Source: Mycobacteriales bacterium (GTDB lineage Bacteria > Actinomycetota > Actinomycetes > Mycobacteriales > Mycobacteriaceae). Taken from it: a stretch of 64,000 nucleotides of DNA. This document shows, in pieces, positions 53,208-61,407 of this stretch. Location: the NCBI GenBank assembly GCA_018376445.1, contig JAHABL010000009.1:58885-122884 (forward strand). Reading direction: 5' to 3'. The notes under the pieces were generated by a model. It saw only the letters and a list, made by a program, of their open reading frames with translations. It searched no databases and had not been told where the DNA came from. How positions within the stretch are numbered: position 1 is the first letter of the stretch; each line of letters starts with the position of its first letter. A program made the position numbers and the translations under genes.

Positions 53208-55406
53208 CTACTGTTTCGCCCACTTTAAAAAGTGTTCAGCGGAATATATCGGTTTACCAAATTGCGCAGCTTTGCGCGCTTTTCCCGATTGTGTCGCGAC
53301 ATCTGCGGCGATAAGTACGTCACAACGGGTCTTACTAACCTGTGGAGCGACAACAAGTCCATGTTCCTTTGCAAGTTTCTCCATATCTTCACGGCGCCAC
53401 TCACGACCATTATTGAAAACGGAACCAGTGAAACATACTCTCGCCCCCGGAGAAAGAAGCTGAGCCAATGGGGGAAGTTCAGCTTTCTCCGGTCTCCTTA
53501 CGGTCACACCGAATGCTTTTTCAAAGCGTTGAAGAACTTCTTCACTTCTCTGAGTAAGACACTTATCGGAAAGCTTTTTCTCAAGTAACTGTGCTACATC
53601 TTCCGGACTCCCATATGGGATGATCTCAAAGTCTGGTGTAAGGCGATATCCCGTAGGAAGCTCATCGAGGGGATTATAAGGAAAGAGCTGGTTAGTAAGC
53701 CCTTCTTGGGCGACAATATACTGAGTTGCACGCACGATATCCGATGCTCTTCCCGCTACTTCAATTATTCTTCGTGGCCGCGCTACCATCTGCAGACCAG
53801 TTACTAGTCCAGCTCGTTTGAGCTCAGTATCGAGAATGTTAACGAGTTCATCACCCAGCGACGACACGACACCGCTCCCGAGAATTTCAGTCTCTATAAA
53901 TGGCCACGCTTCATCGAGAGTGGGAGCAATCTGCAGATCAGATGACGACAGACCGTATTTTTGTGCCGAGAAACCTAAGTCACGGGTGGGATTGATCAAG
54001 GTGGTAAGTGGGGCTTCATTCTCTACCGCAACAGCGATCTCGATCGGTCTGATATAGCCATCTCCTTGTCCCACGTAGATACACTCTATAAATGACTTCT
54101 TCTCAGTTTTCTCCCCCGTTGCCTCCATCAAGAATCGATGCACTCGATGATCAACTTTGACATCTCGAGGTGCGATTTCACGTGTGAGAACTAATCCGTC
54201 AAAACTCGTACAACGTGACAACGCAACATACAACTGACCAGCAGCTCGCATTCCGCCAACCAGATTAATTACTGCTCTGTCTAGAGTTTGCCCCTGAGAT
54301 TTATGGATAGTTATCGCCCATGCAAGTTTAAAAGGAAGCTGCGTAAATGTGCCCACGACCTCATATCCCAGTTTCCCTCCTGCAGGAGCAGGACGAGTGA
54401 TCTGCCAGGTATGTTCTGTAACTTCAACAACTTCCCCACTATCAAGTTTTACGTGAACGACCATCCTCCCGTCATCGTCATAGGACACCCGAGTGATGAC
54501 ACCAACAGATCCATTCACCCACTTCCGCTGAGGATGGTTAGTAAGCAGCATGACTTGCGCACCGACTTTGAATTTCAACTCTTGTTCGGTGGGATAATCA
54601 AACTTATCTTGATCACCAGTCTCACACGCCCGATAGGTAAACACTTCCCCGCTAATCCTGGCAAGAGCCTCTCGATTGATCTTGTTAACGCTTCTATTGG
54701 TTGATGCAAGAGTAAGCCAGTACTCATCCGAGGGAGGTGTGAACTCCGGTTTAATACGGGAGTTCAGTCGGTTTCTAACCTCGGCTGACATTTTTCCTTC
54801 GCGAATGGCATTTAGGAGATCCACGAGCTGCTGATCCCCCACCTGCCAAAACACTTTCGTCAGCTGCACAACAGGGAAGTCTGTATTTCGATAGCTTGTT
54901 GCCGAAAAAAAGAATGGAGTTTCGTAAGAAGCACGAAGACAAGCTTCCTCATCTTCCTTTACTACAGGAGGAAGCTGATAGAGATCACCCACTAGCACGA
55001 GTTGTACCCCACCGTATGGAGTATGTGGACGTGGACCGTACATTTCTAACGTCGCCACGATGCAATCAAAAAGGTCTGCCCGCACCATTGAGACCTCGTC
55101 AATAATTAAAGTATCCAATTCTTTTAATACACTGGCAAAACGACCCGGGCGAATATCGGCAGATCTAATCCCCTCAACAGTTACATGAGATGGGAAAGAA
55201 AAGAGACGATGAATGGTATATCCATGAACGTTCAAAGCTGCGACACCAGTTGGTGCAGTTACAACTATATTGCGAGTAGTCGTGTTCCTGAACTCATTGA
55301 TGAGTGTTGACTTACCTGTTCCTGCTTTTCCGGTAAGAAAAAGATTTTTGCCACCATTCAGTAGTTCGAGTGCCTGCTTAAACTCTGTGGTCATCTCAAT
55401 TGACAT
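53208..55406 (-). CDS. PIF1-like AAA/superfamily 1 helicase with C-terminal BRCT domain
   Basis: 732 aa from ATG 55406. A -10-like TATACT lies six bases upstream, suggesting a leaderless mRNA. Helicase motifs: TGKAGTGKSTLINEF (I), VTAPTGVAALNVHG (Ia), LIIDEVSMVRADLFD (II), LVLVGDLYQLPPV (III), and AWAITIHKSQGQTLDRAVI plus YVALSRCTSFDGLVLT (V-VI). The C-terminal about 80 residues form a BRCT domain (GARVCFTGSVFNNGREWRR, then KTRCDVLIAADVATQSGKA). Two sampled 60-base lines are 45% and 37% G+C, against 67-68% in sampled lines of the flanking fumarase and pflB genes. Acquired gene by composition; PIF1-type DNA helicase by motif. Confidence 0.9.
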   Translation of the reverse strand: MSIEMTTEFKQALELLNGGKNLFLTGKAGTGKSTLINEFRNTTTRNIVVTAPTGVAALNVHGYTIHRLFSFPSHVTVEGIRSADIRPGRFASVLKELDTLIIDEVSMVRADLFDCIVATLEMYGPRPHTPYGGVQLVLVGDLYQLPPVVKEDEEACLRASYETPFFFSATSYRNTDFPVVQLTKVFWQVGDQQLVDLLNAIREGKMSAEVRNRLNSRIKPEFTPPSDEYWLTLASTNRSVNKINREALARISGEVFTYRACETGDQDKFDYPTEQELKFKVGAQVMLLTNHPQRKWVNGSVGVITRVSYDDDGRMVVHVKLDSGEVVEVTEHTWQITRPAPAGGKLGYEVVGTFTQLPFKLAWAITIHKSQGQTLDRAVINLVGGMRAAGQLYVALSRCTSFDGLVLTREIAPRDVKVDHRVHRFLMEATGEKTEKKSFIECIYVGQGDGYIRPIEIAVAVENEAPLTTLINPTRDLGFSAQKYGLSSSDLQIAPTLDEAWPFIETEILGSGVVSSLGDELVNILDTELKRAGLVTGLQMVARPRRIIEVAGRASDIVRATQYIVAQEGLTNQLFPYNPLDELPTGYRLTPDFEIIPYGSPEDVAQLLEKKLSDKCLTQRSEEVLQRFEKAFGVTVRRPEKAELPPLAQLLSPGARVCFTGSVFNNGREWRREDMEKLAKEHGLVVAPQVSKTRCDVLIAADVATQSGKARKAAQFGKPIYSAEHFLKWAKQ

Positions 55407-55440
55407 ACAAAAAGTATACGAATTAGCTGTGACAAAATCG

Positions 55441-55499
55441 GCAGACGTTACCCCCGGCAAGAACGATTCTCGCCGGGGGTAACGTCCATTTTCGGTTAG
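55441..55499. repeat. Terminator-like repeat, right copy
   Basis: Hairpin with 15-base arms GACGTTACCCCCGGC/GCCGGGGGTAACGTC (55444-55458, 55472-55486), preceded by GCA and followed by CATTTTCGG. It terminates pflA. Compared with the left copy it has the same flanks, similar loop (GAACGATTC versus GAGAATCGC) and compensated stem changes. Confidence 0.85.
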
Positions 55500-55523
55500 G
55501 AATGCTGGTTACCAGAGAACGTC

Positions 55524-56435
55524 TTAGTAGACGTCCATTCCGTAGGAACGAAACTGTTCGCGAGCCCGCTCCACCAGCTCTGGACTGGGCGGTTGGGTTG
55601 CTGCGAGTGTGTACTTGAGGCCGAGTTCGTTCCACTTATCGACACCCATATTGTGGAAAGGCAGCACCTCTACCCGCTGGACGTTGGGCCAACCAGAGAC
55701 CAGTTGGGCAACCGCGTCGACGTTCTCCACGGAGTCAGTGAGACCGGGGACGAGGACGAAGCGGATCCAAACCGCCTTCTTTGCGATGGCCAGGCGATCG
55801 CCAAATTCGATGGTCGGAGTGAGCTTCCGCTCGGTGACCTCTTGGTAGATATCGGGCAATCCGCTCTTCACATCCAGGAGGACAAGGTCGATGTCGTTCA
55901 ACATGTCGTCGTCGCACTTAGCTCCGAGAAAGCCGGAGGTGTCAATGCAGGTGTGGATGCCGAGTTTTTTGGCGGCGCGGAGCACACGGCGGGTAAACTC
56001 CGGTTGGAAGAGGGGTTCACCACCGGAGATGGTGATTCCTCCACCAGTTGCCTGGAAGACCTTCCGATACCGGTTGAGCCGTTCAACCACTGCGTCAACA
56101 GTCTGCCATTGGCCGTCTTTAATTTTGAGAGTATCGGGGTTGTGGCAGTACTGGCAGCGTAGCGGGCACCCATTGAGGAAGAGTGTCATGCGTGTGCCTG
56201 GTCCGTCGACTGCTGTGACCAGTTCCCACGAATGAACGGATCCGAGGAAACCGGCGCGGCGGTCGGCCAACTGTCGACGTTGTGCGGTGGTGATCTCGGA
56301 GGCGTCTGCGGTGGGGCAGGAGCTTCCCTGCACCATCAGGGGGATAGCAGTGCCCACGCCAGCAGCGGTTCCCCGCCGCCGGCTTACCCCTACCTGGGGT
56401 TGGACAACTACTGCTCCGGAGACACCATCTGCCAT
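55524..56435 (-). CDS. pflA: Pyruvate formate-lyase-activating enzyme
   Basis: 303 aa from ATG 56435, with GGAG nine bases upstream. An N-terminal extension of about 70 residues (Ala/Ser/Thr-rich, not recognised) precedes the radical-SAM core. FLNGCPLRCQYCHNPDT carries the CxxxCxxC cluster; GGGITISGGEPLFQPEF and CIDTSGFLGAKC follow. The C-terminal part (EVLPFHNMGVDKWNELG) is typical of PflA. Role: uses a 4Fe-4S cluster and SAM to abstract hydrogen from the PflB glycine, making the glycyl radical. It starts 4 bases after pflB, so the pair is one operon. Confidence 0.95.
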   Translation of the reverse strand: MADGVSGAVVVQPQVGVSRRRGTAAGVGTAIPLMVQGSSCPTADASEITTAQRRQLADRRAGFLGSVHSWELVTAVDGPGTRMTLFLNGCPLRCQYCHNPDTLKIKDGQWQTVDAVVERLNRYRKVFQATGGGITISGGEPLFQPEFTRRVLRAAKKLGIHTCIDTSGFLGAKCDDDMLNDIDLVLLDVKSGLPDIYQEVTERKLTPTIEFGDRLAIAKKAVWIRFVLVPGLTDSVENVDAVAQLVSGWPNVQRVEVLPFHNMGVDKWNELGLKYTLAATQPPSPELVERAREQFRSYGMDVY

Positions 56436-56439
56436 GGTC

Positions 56440-58701
56440 TTAGACTCCCTGGTGGAAGGTGCGGCTGATGACGTCGAGCTGCTGTTCACGCGTCAGTCGG
56501 ACGAAGTTCACAGCGTAGCCGGAAACGCGGATGGTGAGCTGGGGGTAGTTTTCCGGATGCTCCATGGCGTCTTCCAGAGTGTCGCGGTTCAACACGTTGA
56601 TGTTGACATGGTAGCCGTCGGACAGGTTGTAGGCGTCTAGCAGACCGACAAGGTTAGTGACCTGTTCGTCCTTAGTACGACCGAGGCCAGCGGGGACGAC
56701 GGTGTTGGTGAGTGAGATGCCATCCTGTGCTTCCTCGAAGGGGAGCTTGGCGACGGAGAGTGCGGACGCCAGCATGCCGTGGGTGTCGCGGCCGTTCATG
56801 GGGTTAGCGCCCGGTGCGAACGGTGCGCCCTTGCGGCGGCCATCGGGGGTATTACCGGTGTGCTTGCCGTACACCACGTTCGAGGTGATGGTGAGGACGG
56901 ACTGGGTGTGGATGGAGTTGCGGTAGGTGGGATGCTGGCGAACCATGCCCATGAAGGTTTCGACAATCATGGAGGCGATGGCGTCAACGCGGTCGTCGTC
57001 GTTACCAAAGGTCGGGAATTCACCCTCTACTTCGTAGTCGTAGGCGAGACCACTTTCGTCGCGGAGTGGGCGAACCTTGGCAAACTTGATGGCGGAGAGG
57101 GAGTCTGCGGCGACAGACAGGCCGGCAATACCGCAGGCCATAGTGCGCTTCACCACGGAGTCGTGGAGTGCCATCTCAAGACGCTCGTAAGCGTACTTAT
57201 CGTGCATGAAGTGAATGCAGTTGAGGGCTTCCACGTAGGTCTGAGCAAGCCATCCGAGGAAGTGCTTGTAGGCCTCCCAGGTCTCGTCGAAGTCAAGGTA
57301 TTCGCCGTCGAGAGAGGGGCATTCGGGGCCGACCTGATGCCCGGACATTTCGTCGCGGCCGCCGTTGATGGCGTAGAGGAGCGCCTTGGCGACGTTCACA
57401 CGGGCTCCGAAGAACTGCATTTGCTTGCCTACTGTCATGGGGGACACGCAGCAGGCGATGGCGCCGTCGTCACCGCAGTTATTGCGGATGAGTTCGTCGG
57501 ATTCGTATTGGATTGCGGAGGTGTCGATGGAGACCTGAGCGCAGAAGCGCTTGAAGCCTTCCGGCAGCTGGTGGGACCAGAGAACGGTGAGGTTTGGCTC
57601 GGGGGCAGGCCCAATGTTGTAGAGGGTCTGCAGGTAGCGGAAGGAGTTCTTGGTGACTAGCGGACGGCCATCTTCACCGATGCCGGCGATGGATTCGGTG
57701 ACCCAGGTGGGGTCGCCAGAGAACAGCTCATCGTATTCGGGGGTGCGCAGGAAGCGGACGATGCGGAGCTTGATGACGAGGTCGTCGATGAGCTCCTGGG
57801 CTTCGGATTCGGTGAGGGTACCTTCGGCGAGGTCACGCTCAATGTAAATGTCCAGGAAGGTGGCGTTGCGGCCAATGGACATAGCGGCACCGTTCTGTTC
57901 CTTGACGGCACCGAGGTAGGCGAAGTAGAGCCACTGGATGGCTTCGCGTGCGTTGCGGGCAGGCTGGGAAATGTCGTAGCCGTAGGAGGCGGCCATTTCC
58001 TTGAGCTCCGTGAGGGCACGGATCTGTTCAGCGTTTTCTTCGCGATCGCGGATGATGTCTTCGCTGGCCCATTCCATGTCGAGGGTCATGCGGTCGTGTT
58101 TCTTGGCTTCGATGAGGGCATCCACACCGTAGAGGGCAACACGGCGGTAGTCGCCGATGATGCGGCCGCGGCCGTAGGCGTCGGGAAGACCGGTGATGAT
58201 GTGGCTGTGACGGGCGGCGCGGACGGATGCGGGGTACACGTCGAAGACACCGTCGTTGTGTGTCTTGCGGTATTTGGAGAAGACGTTCTGCAGGTTTTCG
58301 TCAACGGGGTAGCCGTAGGTCTTGAGGGACTTGACGACCATGCGCCAACCACCGTAGGGCATGATGGCACGCTTGAGGGGGGCGTCGGTCTGCAGACCAA
58401 CGATGAGTTCGTTGTCCTTGTCGATGTAGCCGGGTGCGTGGGAGGTGATGCTTGAGGGGGTATCCCAGGAGACGTCGTACACGCCCTTTTCACGTTCTTC
58501 GGGGAACATCTTGAGGAGGGTGTTCCAGATGTGGGTGGTGCGTTCGGTGGCACCGGCGAGGAAGGAGGCGTCTCCCTCGTAGGGGGTGTAGTTGTGCTGA
58601 ATGAAGTCGCGGACGTCGATTTCATCAGACCAGTTGCCGGGTTCGAAACCGTGCCAAGCGTTCTGCTGGGATTCGGTGAGCACAGGGGTGGTCGTCGTCA
58701 T
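56440..58701 (-). CDS. pflB: Pyruvate formate-lyase (formate C-acetyltransferase)
   Basis: 753 aa from ATG 58701 (five codons into the longer frame). Motifs: GRIIGDYRRVALYGVD, the active-site Cys-Cys in AIACCVSPMTVGKQM at about residue 415, and the C-terminal glycyl-radical loop RVSGYAVNFVRLTREQQLDV. The asparagine replaces the Arg of the common VSGYAVRF. Length fits PflB. Role: cleaves pyruvate with CoA to acetyl-CoA and formate under anaerobic conditions; inactivated by oxygen. Upstream it has a long AT-rich region with a CRP/GlxR-like site and a DtxR-like half-site. Confidence 0.96.
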   Translation of the reverse strand: MTTTTPVLTESQQNAWHGFEPGNWSDEIDVRDFIQHNYTPYEGDASFLAGATERTTHIWNTLLKMFPEEREKGVYDVSWDTPSSITSHAPGYIDKDNELIVGLQTDAPLKRAIMPYGGWRMVVKSLKTYGYPVDENLQNVFSKYRKTHNDGVFDVYPASVRAARHSHIITGLPDAYGRGRIIGDYRRVALYGVDALIEAKKHDRMTLDMEWASEDIIRDREENAEQIRALTELKEMAASYGYDISQPARNAREAIQWLYFAYLGAVKEQNGAAMSIGRNATFLDIYIERDLAEGTLTESEAQELIDDLVIKLRIVRFLRTPEYDELFSGDPTWVTESIAGIGEDGRPLVTKNSFRYLQTLYNIGPAPEPNLTVLWSHQLPEGFKRFCAQVSIDTSAIQYESDELIRNNCGDDGAIACCVSPMTVGKQMQFFGARVNVAKALLYAINGGRDEMSGHQVGPECPSLDGEYLDFDETWEAYKHFLGWLAQTYVEALNCIHFMHDKYAYERLEMALHDSVVKRTMACGIAGLSVAADSLSAIKFAKVRPLRDESGLAYDYEVEGEFPTFGNDDDRVDAIASMIVETFMGMVRQHPTYRNSIHTQSVLTITSNVVYGKHTGNTPDGRRKGAPFAPGANPMNGRDTHGMLASALSVAKLPFEEAQDGISLTNTVVPAGLGRTKDEQVTNLVGLLDAYNLSDGYHVNINVLNRDTLEDAMEHPENYPQLTIRVSGYAVNFVRLTREQQLDVISRTFHQGV

Positions 58702-59035
58702 GTAGTGATTCCTCAAGCTGAAAACTGTGGTGAGTGGCGGTTAGTCACTCAGAAAATACTGCCGAAAAAGGGTGTTTTTTAGGCTAGACTCAGTTTATCG
58801 GTTAAGTGAAATTCAGGAAAGTCGCCAATTTCTCGAATAATTACTGGTCAACATGAGGTTTTGGCAAATTTTCCGCGTTTCGAATATCACTATCCGCCTA
58901 GCGGTATTTAGCTAAAAATGCAGTCCGCAAACTGAGATTTTTCATTTTTGAGGTGACGGATATCACAATTTTGGACACATGACTTTATCTACCACGCGAG
59001 AACCCCCTCCCAAAAAACAGGAGGGTGACCTCTTA
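58702..59035. promoter_or_regulatory. Long AT-rich regulatory region upstream of pflB
   Basis: About 334 bases with no gene and clearly lower GC than the flanks. It contains a DtxR/IdeR-like partial box at 58779-58797 (TTAGGCTAG start, 13 of 19 matches) and the CRP-like site at 58952-58967. AT-rich tracts such as CATTTTTG suggest promoter or curved DNA. The transcription start is not visible. Confidence 0.5.
58952..58967. promoter_or_regulatory. CRP/GlxR-like site upstream of pflB
   Basis: GGTGACGGATATCACA matches the GlxR/CRP consensus TGTGA-N6-TCACA at nine of ten positions. It lies 250 bases before the pflB start. Confidence 0.5.
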
Positions 59036-59437
59036 CTACTTCCGGGGCGCACCCTCAGTACGGGAGCCTCGCTCCTTGGAGAGCTTTTCTACGTCCTCCA
59101 TCGTGAACGTCACAACCTCTCCCCCATCATCACGTGTCCATTGGCACACGAGCCCCTCGCGCTGGCCGAAACGCACGAGATGTACTCCGACCACCCGCTC
59201 AACAGCCTCCAGCGCCTCCGCATCATCAGCCGTCGCCGCGAGATGCAGTGCACCCGATTCCGCCGTGAGCGTGCACTCACCACACACCGGGAACTCAGGA
59301 TTGTCGAAACGAAGAACGCCACATTCAACCTCCGCATCCCAGGAAGTCGCCATCTTGTGACCAAAGTGGCTCGCAAGTTGCTTTCCATAACAGGCGGGTG
59401 AAGGCGTTGTGACCAGGGATTGTGAGGTAGTACTCAT
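59036..59437 (-). CDS. DUF2218 domain protein
   Basis: 133 aa from ATG 59437. Residues about 14-100 match the DUF2218 pattern: ACYGKQLASHFGHK, LTAESGALHLAATADDAEALEAVERVVGVHLVRFG and VCQWTRDD. The C-terminal basic/charged tail is variable. Related small proteins occur widely in Actinobacteria, sometimes next to siderophore-interacting proteins. Function unknown. No partner is evident here. Confidence 0.8.
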   Translation of the reverse strand: MSTTSQSLVTTPSPACYGKQLASHFGHKMATSWDAEVECGVLRFDNPEFPVCGECTLTAESGALHLAATADDAEALEAVERVVGVHLVRFGQREGLVCQWTRDDGGEVVTFTMEDVEKLSKERGSRTEGAPRK

Positions 59438-59515
59438 ATTTTTATGAGTAACGATTGTGGCCGGTTTCCGCATATGGAGCGGGTGGTGCAGCCGGCCAGG
59501 CTTATGAGGTAAAGA

Positions 59516-59555
59516 CACAGCTGGTGGGCCCCCAAAGGGGGTCCCACCAGCTGTG
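59516..59555 (-). terminator. hsp20 terminator
   Basis: Long hairpin with 13-base arms CACAGCTGGTGGG/CCCACCAGCTGTG and an inner CCCCC-AAA-GGGGG stem. On the minus strand it is followed by TCTTTA. It ends the hsp20 transcript before the DUF2218 gene. Confidence 0.75.
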
Positions 59556-59588
59556 ATAATCCGTGCAGAATGTCTCCAGAACACTCAG

Positions 59589-60032
59589 TTATTGAGTAGC
59601 ACCGTCTACTTCTTTACGTTCTGCCGCATCACTCTTAATAACGTGGTTGACGGTAATTTTCCGCGGCTTGGCTTCCTCCGCCACCGGCAAGGTGAGCTTC
59701 AAGACGCCGTCTTCATAGGCTGCTTCAATACGGTCGGTAGCAAGTCCGCGTCCAAGAGTGAGCTGACGGGCGAACGTGCCGTTGCGTCGTTCGCGGGTGA
59801 GCCACTCAATGTCCTCTCCGGATACCGAAGAGCGCTCGGCGCGCACGGTAAGGGTGCGGTCGTCGATATCAATATCAATCGACGCAGGGTCAACGCCCGG
59901 CATATCGATCTCTGCGACGAACACGTCGCCCTTCTTATAGAGGTCCATCGAGAGGTTGGAACTCTGCGGGGTAGCGACGCCGGTAAAGAGACGCTCAAAC
60001 TCGCGGAACGGATCGAATGTTGCAGTAGCCAT
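59589..60032 (-). CDS. Hsp20/alpha-crystallin small heat-shock protein
   Basis: 147 aa from ATG 60032, with AAGGAGG eight bases upstream; a GTG three codons earlier is less likely. Alpha-crystallin domain: DLYKKGDVFVAEIDMPGVDP, TLTVRAERS, FARQLTLGRGL and the conserved AAYEDGVLKLTLPVAE (A-x-Y-x-x-G-V-L). A short tail carries KITVN. Role: ATP-independent holdase chaperone. The promoter at 60125-60154 carries a HAIR element, so HspR control is likely, as for mycobacterial acr2. Confidence 0.94.
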   Translation of the reverse strand: MATATFDPFREFERLFTGVATPQSSNLSMDLYKKGDVFVAEIDMPGVDPASIDIDIDDRTLTVRAERSSVSGEDIEWLTRERRNGTFARQLTLGRGLATDRIEAAYEDGVLKLTLPVAEEAKPRKITVNHVIKSDAAERKEVDGATQ

Positions 60033-60124
60033 AGTGGCCACCTCCTTAGTAGTGGTGTCAGTTGAGTTGTTCGCTGTGTTCGTGATCTAAGTTGAGTCAC
60101 TTAAGATCAACTATGACAGTAGTA

Positions 60125-60154
60125 ACTATAACCCTTGATATGAATGGACTCAAG
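60125..60154 (-). promoter_or_regulatory. hsp20 promoter with HAIR (HspR) operator
   Basis: On the minus strand: -35 TTGAGT (60148-60153), 17-base spacer, -10 TATAGT (60125-60130). The HAIR consensus CTTGAGT-N7-ACTCAAG is met at 60134-60154 as CTTGAGT-N7-TATCAAG (one arm 7/7, other 5/7), covering the -35 and spacer. It also lies upstream of the divergent sirtuin gene. Confidence 0.75.
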
Positions 60155-60192
60155 TATTTATTTTCGCCCACAGTGAAGATTTCTGTTCTAGC

Positions 60193-60972
60193 ATGAGAAC
60201 TATGACTGAACAGGCAGTTCTCCTCCAAGAAGCACAACGTCTCTGCGCTGATGCAGCGCACGTCGCTGTCCTTTCTGGTGCAGGGATATCCGCAGAATCA
60301 GGGATTCCCACTTATCGAACCTCCCAAAGTGGCCTCTGGGAACAGTTTGACCCCCAAACCCTTGCCACCCCTGAGGCGTGGGCAAAGGATCACCAGATGG
60401 TGTGGGCCTGGTACCTGTGGCGAAACTCGCTTGTCCGAGACGTCCAACCCAACGGCGCCCACCAAGCCCTCGCCCGCTGGGAACATTATGCCCAGGTCCG
60501 TATCTGTACCCAGAACGTGGATGACCTCCACGAACGAGCAGGGTCCACGAAAGTCGAGCACATCCACGGCACACTTTTCCATTTCATCTGCTCTGAATGC
60601 CGATCCGACTACCCCCATCCCGTCGACATCCCTACCAAGGAAGTCCTGCGAGCAGAACCACCTGCCTGCCCTTACTGCGGTGCACCCATCCGCCCGGACA
60701 TTGTGTGGTTTGGAGAAATGCTCCCCCACATTTCCTGGGAACGCAGCGTTGCTGCCGCAGAGCACTGTGATGTGTACCTCGTGGTAGGAACATCGGCGGT
60801 GGTGCAGCCCGCTGCATCACTCCCCCGTATCGCCGCCCACGCCCGGAAGCCCGTTATCGAGATCAATCCTGCTCGCACGCCAGAATCCACCCTCTGCGAT
60901 GTGAGCCTACAGATGAGCGCTAGCGAAGCCCTCCCCCTCCTCCTCGCCGCGCGGGAAGCCGCCGTAAGCTAG
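60193..60972 (+). CDS. Class III sirtuin (NAD-dependent protein deacylase)
   Basis: 259 aa; ATG 60193, with ATG 60202 as alternative. NAD site GAGISAESGIPTYR near residue 30; CTQNVDDLHERAG; the catalytic His in VEHIHGTL; zinc pairs CSEC and CPYC; RPDIVWFGEMLP; and GTSAVVQPAASLP. The YLWR motif (Tyr-x-x-Arg in WAWYLWRNS) marks class III sirtuins, which remove succinyl or malonyl better than acetyl groups. Role: reverses lysine acylation of metabolic enzymes. Divergent from hsp20. Confidence 0.92.
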   Translation: MRTMTEQAVLLQEAQRLCADAAHVAVLSGAGISAESGIPTYRTSQSGLWEQFDPQTLATPEAWAKDHQMVWAWYLWRNSLVRDVQPNGAHQALARWEHYAQVRICTQNVDDLHERAGSTKVEHIHGTLFHFICSECRSDYPHPVDIPTKEVLRAEPPACPYCGAPIRPDIVWFGEMLPHISWERSVAAAEHCDVYLVVGTSAVVQPAASLPRIAAHARKPVIEINPARTPESTLCDVSLQMSASEALPLLLAAREAAVS

Positions 60973-61051
60973 CCTCTATGACTGGAACTGCCGCTGTCCT
61001 GTGACAATGTCTCTCTTCCTTCCTCATCGAGCTCTGGCCAGTTGAAGAGCT

Positions 61052-61097
61052 GTCGTCTATCGACCCTGCACCTTCCGGGTGGGTAGCGGTAGACGAC
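61052..61097. other. Long structured inverted repeat of unknown role
   Basis: Outer arms GTCGTCTA/TAGACGAC (61052-61059, 61090-61097) enclose an inner CACC-TTCCG-GGTG hairpin. No T-run follows on either strand, so a plain terminator is unlikely. It may be an RNA element or attenuator. Confidence 0.4.
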
Positions 61098-61347
61098 TTG
61101 AGCTTGGGCATTATCTGTCCCTCCAAGGAAAAAATGCCGTTTTTCACTGAGCATTTCGGCAGGTTTCCATACCTAAAGTTGCCTTAGAGTTTGTCGATAG
61201 TTTTCACAACGACTGCACTGACCTGCGGTTACAGGGTCAACTATGGGCTATCAATGGAGTTTCTTGCACGGAGATAGGGCTTTCAGGTACGTATTTTGTG
61301 CGCTAGCACAGATCCTTATCATGATTGCCGCCATATGTATGCACATA

Positions 61348-61363
61348 TGTGATTACGCTCATA
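61348..61363. promoter_or_regulatory. CRP/GlxR-like site upstream of adh
   Basis: TGTGA-N6-TCATA, one mismatch from TGTGA-N6-TCACA, 45 bases upstream of the adh start codon. Confidence 0.5.
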
Positions 61364-61407
61364 TCTAGGAGCGCCGGTACAGAGACCGACGCGCAAACAA
61401 GGGATCC

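Larger units (their letters stand above)
60973..61407. promoter_or_regulatory. Intergenic region between sirtuin and alcohol dehydrogenase
   Basis: About 435 bases. It contains a 46-base hairpin at 61052-61097 and a CRP-like site at 61348-61363, 45 bases before the adh start. A short minus-strand ORF (60920-61147) shows no recognisable domain. Confidence 0.35.

Noticed and set aside
56779..57660. 293-aa plus-strand frame inside pflB
   Set aside because: Antisense shadow of pflB; no recognisable family.
59005..59025. CCCTCC/GGAGGG hairpin after the DUF2218 gene as terminator
   Set aside because: Six-base stem with a 9-base A-rich loop and no T-run on the minus strand; not convincing.
60920..61147. 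75-aa minus-strand ORF after the sirtuin
   Set aside because: No ribosome site or domain; it covers the hairpin and sirtuin 3' end, so likely chance.
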